Origin: Chryseobacterium taklimakanense
GTDB taxonomy: Bacteria; Bacteroidota; Bacteroidia; Flavobacteriales; Weeksellaceae
Assembly: GCF_900187185.1 (NCBI RefSeq)
Contig: NZ_LT906465.1
Span: 1,674,001-1,738,000 of the forward strand
Length of the DNA: 64,000 nt
Direction of reading: 5' to 3'
Below, piece after piece: positions 25,016-34,513 of this stretch (positions are counted from its first letter, which is position 1; each line of letters starts with the position of its first letter). A program made the position numbers and the translations under genes. Under the pieces are notes generated by a model. The model did not search any database and was not told where the DNA came from. It saw nothing but the letters and a program-made list of their open reading frames with translations.

Positions 25016-26878
25016 ATGATTTCAGAAATATATGATGTTATCGTAGTTGGGGGCGGCCATGCAGGGTGCGAGGCCGCTGCAGCCGCTGCCAACATGGGCT
25101 CGAAAACCCTTCTGGTAACTATGAATATGCAAACGATCGGGCAAATGAGCTGTAATCCCGCCATGGGCGGAATTGCCAAGGGCCAGATCGTGCGCGAAAT
25201 TGATGCTATGGGCGGCTACTCTGGTATCATTGCCGATAAATCAGCAATCCAGTTCAAGATGCTTAATCTTTCGAAAGGTCCAGCAATGTGGTCTCCCAGA
25301 ACACAGAACGATCGGATGATGTTTGCAGAAGAATGGCGTTTAGCTCTTGAAAATACTCCTAATCTTGATTTTTTTCAGGATATGGTCAAGAGTTTAATTA
25401 TAGATGGCGACCGTGTTGCAGGAGTCATCACTTCCTTGGGTATTCCAATCAAAGGAAAATCGGTTGTCTTGACCAACGGCACCTTCCTGAATGGGCTGAT
25501 TCACGTCGGAGACAAGCAGTTAGGTGGCGGTAGAATGGGCGAACCACGTGCATTTGGAATTACGGAACAGCTGGTCTCATTAGGTTTCACGGCCGGCAGG
25601 ATGAAAACGGGGACTCCACCACGAGTTGACGGACGCAGCCTCGATTACTCTAAAATGGAAGAACAGAAAGGAGATGAAAATCCAGGCAAATTCTCATATT
25701 TAGACAGTCCAAAACTCACCGAACAGCGCAGTTGCCACATCGTTTATACTAATGAAACTGTACACGAAATTTTACGTGAAGGCTTCGACAGAAGCCCAAT
25801 GTTCAACGGGACGATACAAAGCTTAGGACCAAGATACTGCCCTAGTATCGAGGATAAAATAAACCGTTTCGCAGAACGTACACGGCACCAGCTGTTCGTA
25901 GAACCTGAAGGTTGGAAAACCATCGAAATCTATGTCAACGGTTTCAGTTCTTCACTTCCGGAAGAGGTACAGATCAAAGCGATGAAACACATCCCTGGAT
26001 TTGAAAATGTAAAAGTTTTCAGGCCGGGATACGCTATCGAATACGACTACTTCCCTCCTACCCAACTCAACCATACTCTGGAAACAAAACTAATTCAAAA
26101 CCTTTATTTCGCAGGACAAATCAACGGTACCACCGGTTATGAAGAAGCAGCTGGACAAGGTTTAATTGCCGGAATAAATGCTCACAATAAGGTTCATGGA
26201 AAGCCTGAATTTATCCTAAGCCGCGATGAAGCATATATTGGAGTTTTGGTAGATGATCTTATTACCAAAGGAACCGAAGAACCTTACCGAATGTTTACTT
26301 CCCGTGCAGAATACCGACTTTTATTAAGACAGGACAATGCGGACATTCGCCTGACTGAAAAATCTTATAAACTTGGTTTGGCAAAGGTAGACCGACTTAA
26401 AAAAGTAGAAGAGAAAATTGCAAAATCGCAGGAACTGGAAGCATTTCTTAGAGAGACTTCTTTAAAACCAGGAATTATCAACCCGGTTTTGGAAAAAATT
26501 GAATCCTCCCCTGTTGATCAGGCTTACCGGGCAGCACAGATTCTTACGCGTCCAAACATGACTTTAGAAAAACTTGATGAGATTGATTTTATAAAGGAAG
26601 TTTCGCTAAAGTACAATCATGAAGTACGTGAACAGGCAGAAATCAATATTAAATACAAAGGCTATATCGACAAAGAACGCGAAAATGTAGCGAAACTTCA
26701 GCGTACGGAAAACATCAGGATTCCAGACGATTTCGATTTTAGCAAAATTTCTTCTCTTTCTGCTGAGGCTAAAACAAAAATGACTTCGGTAAAACCCAAG
26801 ACTATTGCTCAGGCGTCACGAATAAGTGGCGTTTCTCCGGCAGATATTAATGTCCTTCTTATTTATTTAGGAAGGTAA
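25016..26878 (+). CDS. mnmG: tRNA uridine-5-carboxymethylaminomethyl(34) synthesis enzyme MnmG (GidA)
   Basis: FAD enzyme that with MnmE makes cmnm5U34 in tRNAs. It starts with the FAD-binding motif DVIVVGGGHAGCEAAAAAAN. GTFLNGLIHVGDKQ, the GRMGEPRAFG region, GTPPRVDGRSLDYSKM and AGQINGTTGYEEAAGQGLIA are family signatures. The C-terminal domain ends with QASRISGVSPADINVLLIYL. Length 620 residues is normal. The gene is often near the chromosome origin, and here perfect parS-like palindromes sit directly before the start and overlapping the stop codon. Confidence 0.96.
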   Translation: MISEIYDVIVVGGGHAGCEAAAAAANMGSKTLLVTMNMQTIGQMSCNPAMGGIAKGQIVREIDAMGGYSGIIADKSAIQFKMLNLSKGPAMWSPRTQNDRMMFAEEWRLALENTPNLDFFQDMVKSLIIDGDRVAGVITSLGIPIKGKSVVLTNGTFLNGLIHVGDKQLGGGRMGEPRAFGITEQLVSLGFTAGRMKTGTPPRVDGRSLDYSKMEEQKGDENPGKFSYLDSPKLTEQRSCHIVYTNETVHEILREGFDRSPMFNGTIQSLGPRYCPSIEDKINRFAERTRHQLFVEPEGWKTIEIYVNGFSSSLPEEVQIKAMKHIPGFENVKVFRPGYAIEYDYFPPTQLNHTLETKLIQNLYFAGQINGTTGYEEAAGQGLIAGINAHNKVHGKPEFILSRDEAYIGVLVDDLITKGTEEPYRMFTSRAEYRLLLRQDNADIRLTEKSYKLGLAKVDRLKKVEEKIAKSQELEAFLRETSLKPGIINPVLEKIESSPVDQAYRAAQILTRPNMTLEKLDEIDFIKEVSLKYNHEVREQAEINIKYKGYIDKERENVAKLQRTENIRIPDDFDFSKISSLSAEAKTKMTSVKPKTIAQASRISGVSPADINVLLIYLGR

Positions 26879-26879
26879 A

Positions 26880-26895
26880 TGTTTCACGTGAAACA
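26880..26895. promoter_or_regulatory. parS-like ParB-binding site
   Basis: TGTTTCACGTGAAACA, identical to the site before mnmG and part of a longer perfect palindrome (26877-26898) that overlaps the mnmG stop codon at 26876-26878. Confidence 0.8.
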
Positions 26896-26906
26896 TTTTT
26901 TAGTAT

Positions 26907-27740
26907 ATGAAAGTAAAAGACCTATTTCTCACACAGGAATCCTTTGAATTGCAGAAAACAGAAATTCCGGGTATTCTCAGAACATCTCCGGTTCCGTCCG
27001 ATTTGCAAAAGTATTACGCGAGTAAAAATTATATTTCTCATCATCAGGACAGCGGAAGATTAAAAGAGAAAGTATACAAGTTTGCTCAACACTTTAATCT
27101 GAATTACAAGAGAAATATTCTTGCAAAAGAAACTTTCCAAAATGCAAAAATTTTGGATTACGGTTGCGGTGCGGGCGAGTTCATCAAATTTATAGAAAAT
27201 GATTTCTCTGTCTTAGGATACGAACCAAATCATGATGCAAGAAAGGCAGCCACAAACAAAGTGAAGAAAGCAACCTTAATTTCTGATATTAGCGAAATTG
27301 AAGATGGTTCTTTGAACGCGATTACGATGTGGCATGTGTTCGAACATATTGATAATCAGGCTAATATGCTTCATAATTTTTATAAAAAACTGAAAAACAA
27401 CGGTTTATTGATCATTGCAGTGCCAAATCATACTTCGTTCGACGCAAGATATTATAAAGAATTCTGGGCGGCTTATGATGTTCCGCGACACATTTACCAT
27501 TTTTCAAAAAGTGGAATGGAAAAATTATTTAATGATGAAAACTGGAAACTCAAAAAAATAAAACCTCTCCTACTCGATTCCTATTACATCTCCATACTAA
27601 GTGAAAAATATAAAAAAAATCCACTTTCGTGGCTAAAAGGAGGCATTGTAGGAGCGATTTCCAATTTTAAAGCCTCTAAAACCGGCGAATTTTCCAGTTT
27701 GATATATATTATCGAAAAAAAACAGAAAGTCGATTTTTGA
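26907..27740 (+). CDS. Class I SAM-dependent methyltransferase
   Basis: Protein of 277 residues. The SAM-binding motif I is ILDYGCGAGEFIKFIEND, followed by MWHVFEHIDN (motif typical of Methyltransf_11/23 types) and GLLIIAVPNHTSFDARYYKE. The N-terminus has a short segment that could bind a substrate carrier and the C-terminus has a hydrophobic helix-like stretch (NPLSWLKGGIVGAISNF). Such proteins are often found acting on glycans or small molecules in Bacteroidota. The substrate is not known. It begins 11 bp after the second parS site. Confidence 0.82.
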   Translation: MKVKDLFLTQESFELQKTEIPGILRTSPVPSDLQKYYASKNYISHHQDSGRLKEKVYKFAQHFNLNYKRNILAKETFQNAKILDYGCGAGEFIKFIENDFSVLGYEPNHDARKAATNKVKKATLISDISEIEDGSLNAITMWHVFEHIDNQANMLHNFYKKLKNNGLLIIAVPNHTSFDARYYKEFWAAYDVPRHIYHFSKSGMEKLFNDENWKLKKIKPLLLDSYYISILSEKYKKNPLSWLKGGIVGAISNFKASKTGEFSSLIYIIEKKQKVDF

Positions 27741-27855
27741 GCTATTTCTGAACGCCAAAATTTTAAGACTTTTAATTGAAATCTTAATTTTAGCAAAGCT
27801 AAGCATCATCGGAACGAAAGATCTCGCTCCATCGGGAGATCAAAAAAACTAAAAA

Positions 27856-27889
27856 AAGAAGTCGTCTCACTTGGTGAAACGACTTCTTG
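27856..27889 (-). terminator. Hairpin terminator for pgk
   Basis: GAAGTCGTCTCAC-TTG-GTGAAACGACTTC stem with a seven-A run on its left, which is a U-run in the reverse transcript. It lies between the convergent methyltransferase and pgk genes and belongs to the GTCTCAC hairpin family. Confidence 0.8.
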
Positions 27890-27918
27890 CTAATTATAAA
27901 CTAAAAAATTAGTTTCTT

Positions 27919-29109
27919 TCAATTGTTAATCGCCGCTACGCCCGGAAGTTCCAGACCTTCCAGACTTTCAAGCATCGCTCCCCCACCTGTTGAAACATAA
28001 GAAACTTTATTCTCATAACCGTTTTGTTTTACAAACGCCACACTGTCGCCGCCTCCGACTAAAGAAAACGCTCCCAGCTTAGTCGCTTCTGCAATACTGT
28101 CACCTAAAGCAATAGTTCCGGCTGCAAAATTCGGCATCTCGAATACGCCAACCGGACCATTCCATAGAATTGTTCTTGAGTTCAAAATCGCATCATGGAA
28201 TAATGCATTGGTCTTTGAACCTGCATCAAGACCCATCCATCCTTCCGGAATATCGAAAATGTCCACCTCTTTTCTTTGTGCGTCATTATTGAATTCATCG
28301 GCTGCAACCACATCAACCGGAAGAAGAACTTTTACATTCTGTGCCTTTGCTTTTTCTAAAATTTCCAATGCAAGATCCATCTTATCTTCCTCCACGATTG
28401 AAGTTCCGATGGCGCCACCTAAAGCCTTGATAAATGTAAATGCCATCCCACCACCGATAATAAGATTATCAACTGCCGGAAGCATATTTTCAATGATGGT
28501 AATTTTCGAAGAAACTTTAGATCCGCCAATGATTGCAGTCACTGGTTTTTCACCACTTCCCAAAACTTTATCAATCGCCTCCAATTCTTTCGCCATTAAT
28601 AAACCGAAAAATTTAGTTGAAGGAAAATACTGGGCAATTACTGCAGTAGACGCGTGCGCTCTGTGCGCTGTTCCAAAAGCATCATTCACGTAAGCATCGG
28701 CATACTTTGACAGTTTCTCTGCAAATTCCTTGTCACCCTCCTCCTCTTCATTATAAAACCTTAGGTTTTCCAATAAAATAACTTCACCGGGTTTCAAATT
28801 ACCGGTCATATTCGTAGCATCCTCCCCTAAGCAATCCGCGCAAAATTGTACTTCCCTGCCCAAAACAGCTTCTATTTCCGGCACAATATTTTTCAAAGAA
28901 AATTCATCGCTTACTTTTCCTTTCGGCCGACCCAGGTGAGTCATCAGGATTACCGAACCACCATCATTCAATATTTTATCGATTGTTGGTTTTGCTGCTA
29001 CAATGCGGGTATTGTCCGTCACCTGCAGGTCCGCGCTTTGCGGTACATTGAAATCTACACGAACCAGGGCTTTTTTGTCTTTAAAATTAAAATCGTTGAT
29101 GGTTTTCAT
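27919..29109 (-). CDS. pgk: Phosphoglycerate kinase
   Basis: Glycolytic enzyme making ATP and 3-phosphoglycerate from 1,3-bisphosphoglycerate, 396 residues. Signatures are [14 protein letters not shown] near the start, [12 protein letters not shown], the middle hinge segment [16 protein letters not shown] and the nucleotide motif [12 protein letters not shown] then [15 protein letters not shown]. All are as in active enzymes. The gene is transcribed away from the candidate origin and ends at the terminator at 27856-27889. Confidence 0.96.
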   Translation of the reverse strand: MKTINDFNFKDKKALVRVDFNVPQSADLQVTDNTRIVAAKPTIDKILNDGGSVILMTHLGRPKGKVSDEFSLKNIVPEIEAVLGREVQFCADCLGEDATNMTGNLKPGEVILLENLRFYNEEEEGDKEFAEKLSKYADAYVNDAFGTAHRAHASTAVIAQYFPSTKFFGLLMAKELEAIDKVLGSGEKPVTAIIGGSKVSSKITIIENMLPAVDNLIIGGGMAFTFIKALGGAIGTSIVEEDKMDLALEILEKAKAQNVKVLLPVDVVAADEFNNDAQRKEVDIFDIPEGWMGLDAGSKTNALFHDAILNSRTILWNGPVGVFEMPNFAAGTIALGDSIAEATKLGAFSLVGGGDSVAFVKQNGYENKVSYVSTGGGAMLESLEGLELPGVAAINN

Positions 29110-29728
29110 AAGAGAATTTCGTTAGAATTATGTTTCACAAATTTAGTATTTAAAAGCCGGAAAAAAAATCATGCGAACCAAAAATTTTCCCAACATCATA
29201 CATCAATAATTATTATCAATCTTAAATTTAAAAAAAGAAAAAGAACTGTTGTAGGCTGTTATATGTTGTGAATTTTGCGGATAACTTTTTTACAATATTT
29301 CATAACATTTAGTTTTGTTATTGTTCATATTTAGTTCACATTTTAAACAATTGATCTTTATATGGTTATACCAGTTATCAACACTTGTGAACAACTATCC
29401 AAATATATGGCTTATTGAAAAATCGTGTATTGAAATGTTGCCGATTTATAAGTTTAAACTCACAAAAAGTTTCTGACGCCACACCACAAATTTTTTTCCA
29501 ATATGAATTAAATCTGAATTTGTAAAGGAGAAATTTCTAAGTTTTATCCACAACATTTATCACAAGAATTCACATCTATTTTAATGTTTTGTTAATTAAT
29601 ACATTTACAGGACATTATAGTGTTAACATTTTGTTTAATTCACTTGTAATCAGTCTTTTAATAAAACTGTAACTCTCTTATTTATTATTTCTTTATGTTG
29701 ATAAAAGTGATTTTAGGGAATTATAAGT
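29110..29728. other. Candidate chromosome replication origin (oriC)
   Basis: About 620 bp of very AT-rich DNA with no plausible gene between divergent pgk and rpiB. It holds DnaA-box-like 9-mers: TTATCCACA (29544-29552, perfect), TTATCAACA (29375-29383), its reverse complement (29696-29704) and TTATCCGCA in reverse (29276-29284), plus weaker ones such as TTATCACAA at 29557. Genes to the right are mostly forward (about 25 of 34), and the left side is mixed to reverse, as expected on two sides of an origin. Two perfect parS sites lie 2-4 kb to the left. No dnaA gene is in the window, but in Bacteroidota the origin need not lie next to dnaA. The call is an inference. Confidence 0.55.
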
Positions 29729-29736
29729 TAAATTTG
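29729..29736 (+). promoter_or_regulatory. -7 promoter element for rpiB
   Basis: TAAATTTG matches TAnnTTTG, 25 bp before the rpiB ATG. Confidence 0.55.
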
Positions 29737-29761
29737 TAGAAATCTATTTAAAAATTTTAAA

Positions 29762-30190
29762 ATGAAAAAACTGGCCATTGCTGCTGACCACGCAGGTTTT
29801 GAGTATAAAGAATTTCTGAAATCGCAACTGAAGGATAAATATGAAATCACCGATTACGGAACCCATTCATTGGAGAGTGTGGATTATCCGGACTTTGTAC
29901 ACCCCGCAGCAACATCCGTAGAACAGGGAGAAAACGAAATGGGAATTTTAGTCTGTGGAAGTGGCCAGGGCGTTCAGCTTACGGCAAACAAACATCAGGG
30001 GATCCGCTGCGCTTTGGCGTGGATGCCGGAACTGGCTGAACTTGCGCGTCAGCATAACAACTGCAATATGGTCGCAATTCCTGCAAGATTTATTGCAAAA
30101 GAACTGGCTCTGGAAACTGTGGAAAGATTTTTGAATACAGATTTCGAGGGCGGGCGTCACGAAAACAGGGTCAATAAGATATCCTGCTAA
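29762..30190 (+). CDS. rpiB: Ribose 5-phosphate isomerase B
   Basis: Interconverts ribose 5-phosphate and ribulose 5-phosphate in the pentose phosphate route; 142 residues. Motifs are AIAADHAGFEYKEFLK at the start, DYPDFVHPAA, VCGSGQGVQLTANKHQGIRC with the catalytic-site residues of the RpiB/LacA family, and the closing GGRHENRVNKI. The gene has its own promoter and is followed by rnr after 27 bp. Confidence 0.94.
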   Translation: MKKLAIAADHAGFEYKEFLKSQLKDKYEITDYGTHSLESVDYPDFVHPAATSVEQGENEMGILVCGSGQGVQLTANKHQGIRCALAWMPELAELARQHNNCNMVAIPARFIAKELALETVERFLNTDFEGGRHENRVNKISC

Positions 30191-30217
30191 AAATCACAAT
30201 ATCACACGAAATATTTT

Positions 30218-32371
30218 ATGTCAAAAAAATCAAAATTCATATCCCACAAAAACAATCATAAGCTTCAGGAAATCGGAAGAAAAATCGTAGCTTTTATGAA
30301 CGAAAAATCATCTAAAATCTACAATTATAAGCAAATTGCAGATGGGATAGACTATAAAAACCCCCGACAAAGGGAACAGGTGATCCAAGCTTTACATAAA
30401 CTGATGGCGGAGGAAAGAATTCAGGAAGTAGAAAAAGGAAAATTCATCCTTAACCTAAAAATCCAGGGAACTCTGACCGGCGTCATCGATTTCAATCAGT
30501 CCGGAAATGCATATGTAAAAGTTGAAGGCCTGGAAGACGATGTATTCGTTCACTCGAAAAACGTTAAAGATGCGTTGCAGGGCGACACGGTGATTATCGT
30601 AACCTATCATTACAAGGGTAAAAAACTGGAAGGCTCTGTTGTAGATGTGCTGGAACGTAACAAAACTCACTTTGTAGGAACACTGGATTATATAGCCCAC
30701 AAGGAGTTTGGTTTTGTAGTGGCTGATAAAAAGGTGATAAATACAGATATTTTCGTAAAAAAAGATAAATTCAATGGTGCAAAACCCGGCGATAAAGTCG
30801 TGGTAAAGATGCTTGGTTGGAAGAAAGGGGATAAAAACCCGGAAGGGGAGATCATTCAGGTCCTTGGTGCTCCTGGCGATCACGAAACCGAAATTCATTC
30901 CATTTTAGCGGAATACGGTTTGCCTTACGAGTTTCCGGAAGAAGTGGAAAAAGAAGCCAACCAGATTGATCGCGAAATCCGTGACCACGAGGTTGCGAAA
31001 CGCTGGGATATGCGTGAAACTCTGACATTTACCATCGACCCGAAAGATGCAAAAGACTTCGACGATGCACTTTCCATTAGAAAACTGGATAATGGAAACT
31101 GGGAAATCGGGGTTCATATCGCTGATGTTTCGCATTATGTGGTGCCTGGAACTTTGCTGGATGAAGAGGCTTACCAAAGAGCAACATCAGTATATTTAGT
31201 TGACAGGGTAGTGCCGATGTTGCCGGAAGTTTTGAGCAACGGTGTTTGTTCGCTTCGTCCAAACGAAGATAAATATACCTTTTCCGCTGTTTTTGAAATG
31301 GATGATCAGGCTGAAGTACGCAGACAGTGGTTTGGCAGGACCGTCACCCATTCAGACAGAAGATTCACTTATGAAGAAGCCCAGGAACGCATAGAAACCG
31401 GACAGGGCGATTTGGCGGATGAAATTCTGGTTCTTGACCGTTTGGCGAAAATTATGCGAGAAAAACGTATTAAAAATGGCGCCATCACCTTTGATCGAAG
31501 TGAAGTTCGCTTTAATCTTGATGAAAACAATGAACCAATCGGTGTTTATTTTAAGATCAGCAAAGATTCCAACCACCTGATTGAAGAATTCATGCTTTTA
31601 GCAAACCGTAAAGTTTCAGAATATGTCTCCTTAAACAGAAAAGGCGAACATACCAACAATACTTTTATTTACCGGGTTCACGACGATCCAGATCCTGTAA
31701 AACTTGAAGCTTTGCGTGATTTTGTGGGAACTTTTGGATATAAAATGAATATTGCCAGCACCAAACAAACCACGGAAAGTATGAACGCCCTCCTGAAAGG
31801 TGTAAAAGGAAAACCGGAAGAAAATATGATTGAAACTCTGGCGATGCGCTCGATGAGTAAAGCCGTCTATTCTACCGATCCGATCGGCCACTACGGACTT
31901 GGATTTGAATATTATTCGCATTTTACTTCGCCAATCCGTAGATATCCGGATCTCATTGCGCACCGGCTGCTGCAGCATTATCTGGACGGCGGCAAATCAC
32001 CTTATAAACCGGAAGTAGAGGAGCAGGCGAAGCACTGTTCAGCAATGGAAAGGCTGGCAGCAGATGCGGAACGCGACAGCATCAAGTTTATGCAGGTGAA
32101 ATTTATGGAGAAGCACATTGGTGAAGTTTTTGAAGGGGTGATTTCCGGTGTTGCAGAATTCGGTTTCTGGGTTCAAATTCCAGAAAACGGGGCAGAAGGG
32201 CTGATAAAACTTCGCGACCTGACCGATGATTCCTATATGTACGATGCGAAGAGCCATGCCGTTTACGGTACCCGCCACGGACGGCAGTTCCAGTTGGGCG
32301 ATAAGGTAAAGATCAAGGTGATGAAAGCGAACCTGATTGCCAAGCAGCTGGATTTCAAAATCGTGGATTAA
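30218..32371 (+). CDS. rnr: Ribonuclease R
   Basis: Processive 3'-5' exoribonuclease for structured RNA, 717 residues. Domains in order: N-terminal winged-helix-like part, cold-shock domains (GTLTGVIDFNQSGNAYVKVE), RNB catalytic domain with FTIDPKDAKDFDDALSI (conserved aspartates), NGVCSLRPNEDKYTFSAVFE and FTSPIRRYPDLIAHRLLQHY, and a C-terminal S1 domain (GEVFEGVISGVAEFGFWVQI). It is normal in length for Bacteroidota. A perfect inverted repeat after the stop codon may terminate it or regulate the next gene. Confidence 0.95.
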   Translation: MSKKSKFISHKNNHKLQEIGRKIVAFMNEKSSKIYNYKQIADGIDYKNPRQREQVIQALHKLMAEERIQEVEKGKFILNLKIQGTLTGVIDFNQSGNAYVKVEGLEDDVFVHSKNVKDALQGDTVIIVTYHYKGKKLEGSVVDVLERNKTHFVGTLDYIAHKEFGFVVADKKVINTDIFVKKDKFNGAKPGDKVVVKMLGWKKGDKNPEGEIIQVLGAPGDHETEIHSILAEYGLPYEFPEEVEKEANQIDREIRDHEVAKRWDMRETLTFTIDPKDAKDFDDALSIRKLDNGNWEIGVHIADVSHYVVPGTLLDEEAYQRATSVYLVDRVVPMLPEVLSNGVCSLRPNEDKYTFSAVFEMDDQAEVRRQWFGRTVTHSDRRFTYEEAQERIETGQGDLADEILVLDRLAKIMREKRIKNGAITFDRSEVRFNLDENNEPIGVYFKISKDSNHLIEEFMLLANRKVSEYVSLNRKGEHTNNTFIYRVHDDPDPVKLEALRDFVGTFGYKMNIASTKQTTESMNALLKGVKGKPEENMIETLAMRSMSKAVYSTDPIGHYGLGFEYYSHFTSPIRRYPDLIAHRLLQHYLDGGKSPYKPEVEEQAKHCSAMERLAADAERDSIKFMQVKFMEKHIGEVFEGVISGVAEFGFWVQIPENGAEGLIKLRDLTDDSYMYDAKSHAVYGTRHGRQFQLGDKVKIKVMKANLIAKQLDFKIVD

Positions 32372-32415
32372 TCTGTAAAATGTATATTTGTAAAATATAG
32401 TTTCATTTTACAGAT
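32371..32415. promoter_or_regulatory. Perfect 12-bp inverted repeat around a promoter
   Basis: ATCTGTAAAATG (32371-32382) and CATTTTACAGAT (32404-32415) are perfect reverse complements. The 21-bp centre carries TATATTTG (32383-32390), a -7 element. The right arm ends directly before the LysE-type gene's ATG, and the left arm overlaps the end of rnr (stop at 32369-32371). It could be an operator or an RNA hairpin that hides the start. Confidence 0.55.
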
Positions 32416-33102
32416 ATGCTTGAACTAATCCTTTCTGCGATCGGACTGGGATTTATGCTTAGCCTGGTTTTCATTGGGCCCATCTTTTTCCTTTTAATTG
32501 AAACGAGTTTTTCCCGTGGCCCAAAACATGCGATCGCGCTGGATGTAGGCGTGGTTCTGGCAGATATTCTATGCATTGTTGCTGCTTATTTTGCCAGTGC
32601 AGATATTGTATATCTTATTGATAAACATCCTGGTTTTTACCGCATTACTGCGATGATCATTTTTGTTTACGGAATATATATGATGGTTACCAAAACCCAG
32701 ATGCATATCCCCAATGAAGAAAAGTTTATCAACCAGAATTATTTCAAAACCTTTATCAATGGGTTTTTATTTAATCTTTTGAATGTTGGGGTAATACTTT
32801 TTTGGCTGGTCACGGTCATCTCAGTGCGGAACCAGTATCCTGATACCAGCGGCTTTACCCTTTATCTGGGGATTGTTATTGCAACTTATTTGCTGGTTGA
32901 TATGATAAAGATTTTTCTTGCAAAACAGTTTCACTACAAACTCACACAAAATCTCGCTAATGCGATCAGAAGGGGAGTAGGTATCATTTTGATTATCTTC
33001 AGTTTTCTGATTTTCCTTCAAAGTTTTAAAAAATTCAACCAGTTCGACAAGCGCCTTGAAGAAGCCGAGAAGAAAGAAGTACAGTATCAAAAATCGCAAT
33101 GA
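32416..33102 (+). CDS. LysE family amino-acid exporter-like protein
   Basis: Inner-membrane protein of 228 residues with about six helices. The start, ILSAIGLGFMLSLVFIGPIF then LIETSFSRGPKHAIALDVGV, matches the LysE/RhtB pattern of a glycine/proline-rich first helix and a conserved GPKHA region. Substrates of family members are basic or neutral amino acids, and which one applies here is unknown. The C-terminus is charged and cytoplasmic-like (KKFNQFDKRLEEAEKKEVQY). The stop overlaps the next ATG (ATGA). Confidence 0.85.
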   Translation: MLELILSAIGLGFMLSLVFIGPIFFLLIETSFSRGPKHAIALDVGVVLADILCIVAAYFASADIVYLIDKHPGFYRITAMIIFVYGIYMMVTKTQMHIPNEEKFINQNYFKTFINGFLFNLLNVGVILFWLVTVISVRNQYPDTSGFTLYLGIVIATYLLVDMIKIFLAKQFHYKLTQNLANAIRRGVGIILIIFSFLIFLQSFKKFNQFDKRLEEAEKKEVQYQKSQ

Positions 33103-34031
33103 GTAAAGAAATCATTTTCCCAAAATCACTTAAGAAAGGGGATAAAATCGCAATTGTTTCTCCCGCCGGATATGTAGAGGAATCACAGCTTGAAAGCGGC
33201 TTGAATCTAATTAAATCTAAAGGCTATGAGCCTGTTTTGGGTGCGCATGTTTATGGCAGATTTGATAAAGGCTATCCTTATTCCGGAACGGAACAGGAGC
33301 GGATTGATGACCTGAACTGGGCTTTGAATGATGATGATATTTCCGCAATTTGGGCTTCCCGGGGTGGATATGGTTGCCAGCATCTTTTACACCATCTGAA
33401 GCTTAAGCATTTCCGGAAAAATCCAAAATGGTACATTGGCTATTCAGATAATACGGTAATTCAGAGTTATTTACTTAAAGAAGGTTATGCATCCATCCAC
33501 GCACAAACCATCAAAACGTCAAGTTTTGGAGTTATAGAAGAAGGTTACAAAATGACTTTTGATATCCTGAGCGGTGAATTACCGAAATTTTTAGTTGAAG
33601 ACAATGAATTTAATAAAAAAGGGAGGGCAAAAGGACAGCTAATTGGTGGAAACTTGGCGTTGGTGTATGCGCTTTTGGGTACAAAGTATTCATTTGATTT
33701 TAAAGATAAAATTCTTTTTATTGAAGATATAGGTGAAAACTTTTACTCGCTCGACCGAATGTTGATGAGCCTTGAACTGGCCGGTGTTTTCAAGAAGATT
33801 AACGGTTTAATCGTGGGTGGAATGATCAATATGGGAAAGGAAGCTGAGAATAAGGAATACGAAGAGAGTTTCGACAGTTTTGCCTACCAACTGATTTCTG
33901 ACAGAATTAAGAAATATGATTTCCCAACAGTTTTCGGTTTTCCTAACGGTCATATTTTTGATAACAGACCTTTAATTATCGGCGCTGAGGTAAAAATAAA
34001 AGTGAAGGATAAAGCAGAGGTTGAATTTTAA
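33099..34031 (+). CDS. LD-carboxypeptidase family protein (peptidase S66)
   Basis: Serine peptidase of the LdcA/MccF family, 310 residues. Features are KGDKIAIVSPAGYV at the start, WASRGGYGCQHLLHHL, the nucleophile motif YIGYSDNTVIQSYL, the catalytic glutamate region LFIEDIGENFYSLDRML, and the histidine region VFGFPNGHIFDNRPLIIG. LdcA removes the terminal D-Ala from murein tetrapeptides during recycling; MccF-type homologues cleave peptide-nucleotide antibiotics, so the substrate is uncertain. No signal peptide is seen. It overlaps the LysE-type gene by 4 bp. Confidence 0.88.
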   Translation: MSKEIIFPKSLKKGDKIAIVSPAGYVEESQLESGLNLIKSKGYEPVLGAHVYGRFDKGYPYSGTEQERIDDLNWALNDDDISAIWASRGGYGCQHLLHHLKLKHFRKNPKWYIGYSDNTVIQSYLLKEGYASIHAQTIKTSSFGVIEEGYKMTFDILSGELPKFLVEDNEFNKKGRAKGQLIGGNLALVYALLGTKYSFDFKDKILFIEDIGENFYSLDRMLMSLELAGVFKKINGLIVGGMINMGKEAENKEYEESFDSFAYQLISDRIKKYDFPTVFGFPNGHIFDNRPLIIGAEVKIKVKDKAEVEF

Positions 34032-34048
34032 TTTTCAAATTAAAATCT

Positions 34049-34420
34049 ATGGCCCAACATACCGAATTTGGTAAAAAAGCGGAGCAGTTCGCAGCAGCTT
34101 ACCTGGAAGAAAAAGGCTACCACATTCTTGCACGTAATTTCCGATTCCAGAAAGCGGAAATAGACATCATCGCGGAATTTCAGAACACCATCATTATCAT
34201 TGAAGTAAAGGCCCGCGGCATCGATGCTTTGATCGAACCGCACGAAGCCGTAAACAAGCGAAAAATCCGCTTGATCGTTTCAGCCGCGGATGAATTTATG
34301 AAAGAGAGAAACAGCGAACAGAATGTGCGTTTTGATATTATTTCAGTTTTACCAAGCCAGGAGAGAGAACTGGAGCTTATACATATTGAAGGCGCTTTTG
34401 ACAGTTTCGATGCCAATTAA
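34049..34420 (+). CDS. YraN family putative endonuclease (UPF0102)
   Basis: Holliday-junction-resolvase-like nuclease-fold protein of 123 residues. It has EFGKKAEQFAAAYLEEKGYH, ILARNFRFQKAEIDIIAE and IIIEVKARGID; the E..D..ExK set of the restriction-endonuclease-like fold is complete. Family members are nearly universal but their role is poorly defined; a DNA-repair or recombination task is inferred from the fold only. It is 17 bp after the LD-carboxypeptidase gene. Confidence 0.88.
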   Translation: MAQHTEFGKKAEQFAAAYLEEKGYHILARNFRFQKAEIDIIAEFQNTIIIIEVKARGIDALIEPHEAVNKRKIRLIVSAADEFMKERNSEQNVRFDIISVLPSQERELELIHIEGAFDSFDAN

Positions 34421-34513
34421 AAGAAAAAGTGTATCCAACCCAAATGATGTAGGCTAAGAATGGTTTTAAAGGAAAATTCTTTCCCCATAAGGTCGATAAA
34501 AAACGCAAAAAAA

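Noticed and set aside
28208-28693. Forward frame opposite pgk
   Set aside because: Shadow of pgk; Ser/Ala/Ile-rich low-information translation typical of antisense frames.
28846-29271. Forward frame crossing the pgk start into the AT-rich gap
   Set aside because: Mostly antisense to pgk and the rest is AT-rich non-coding sequence; no homology pattern.
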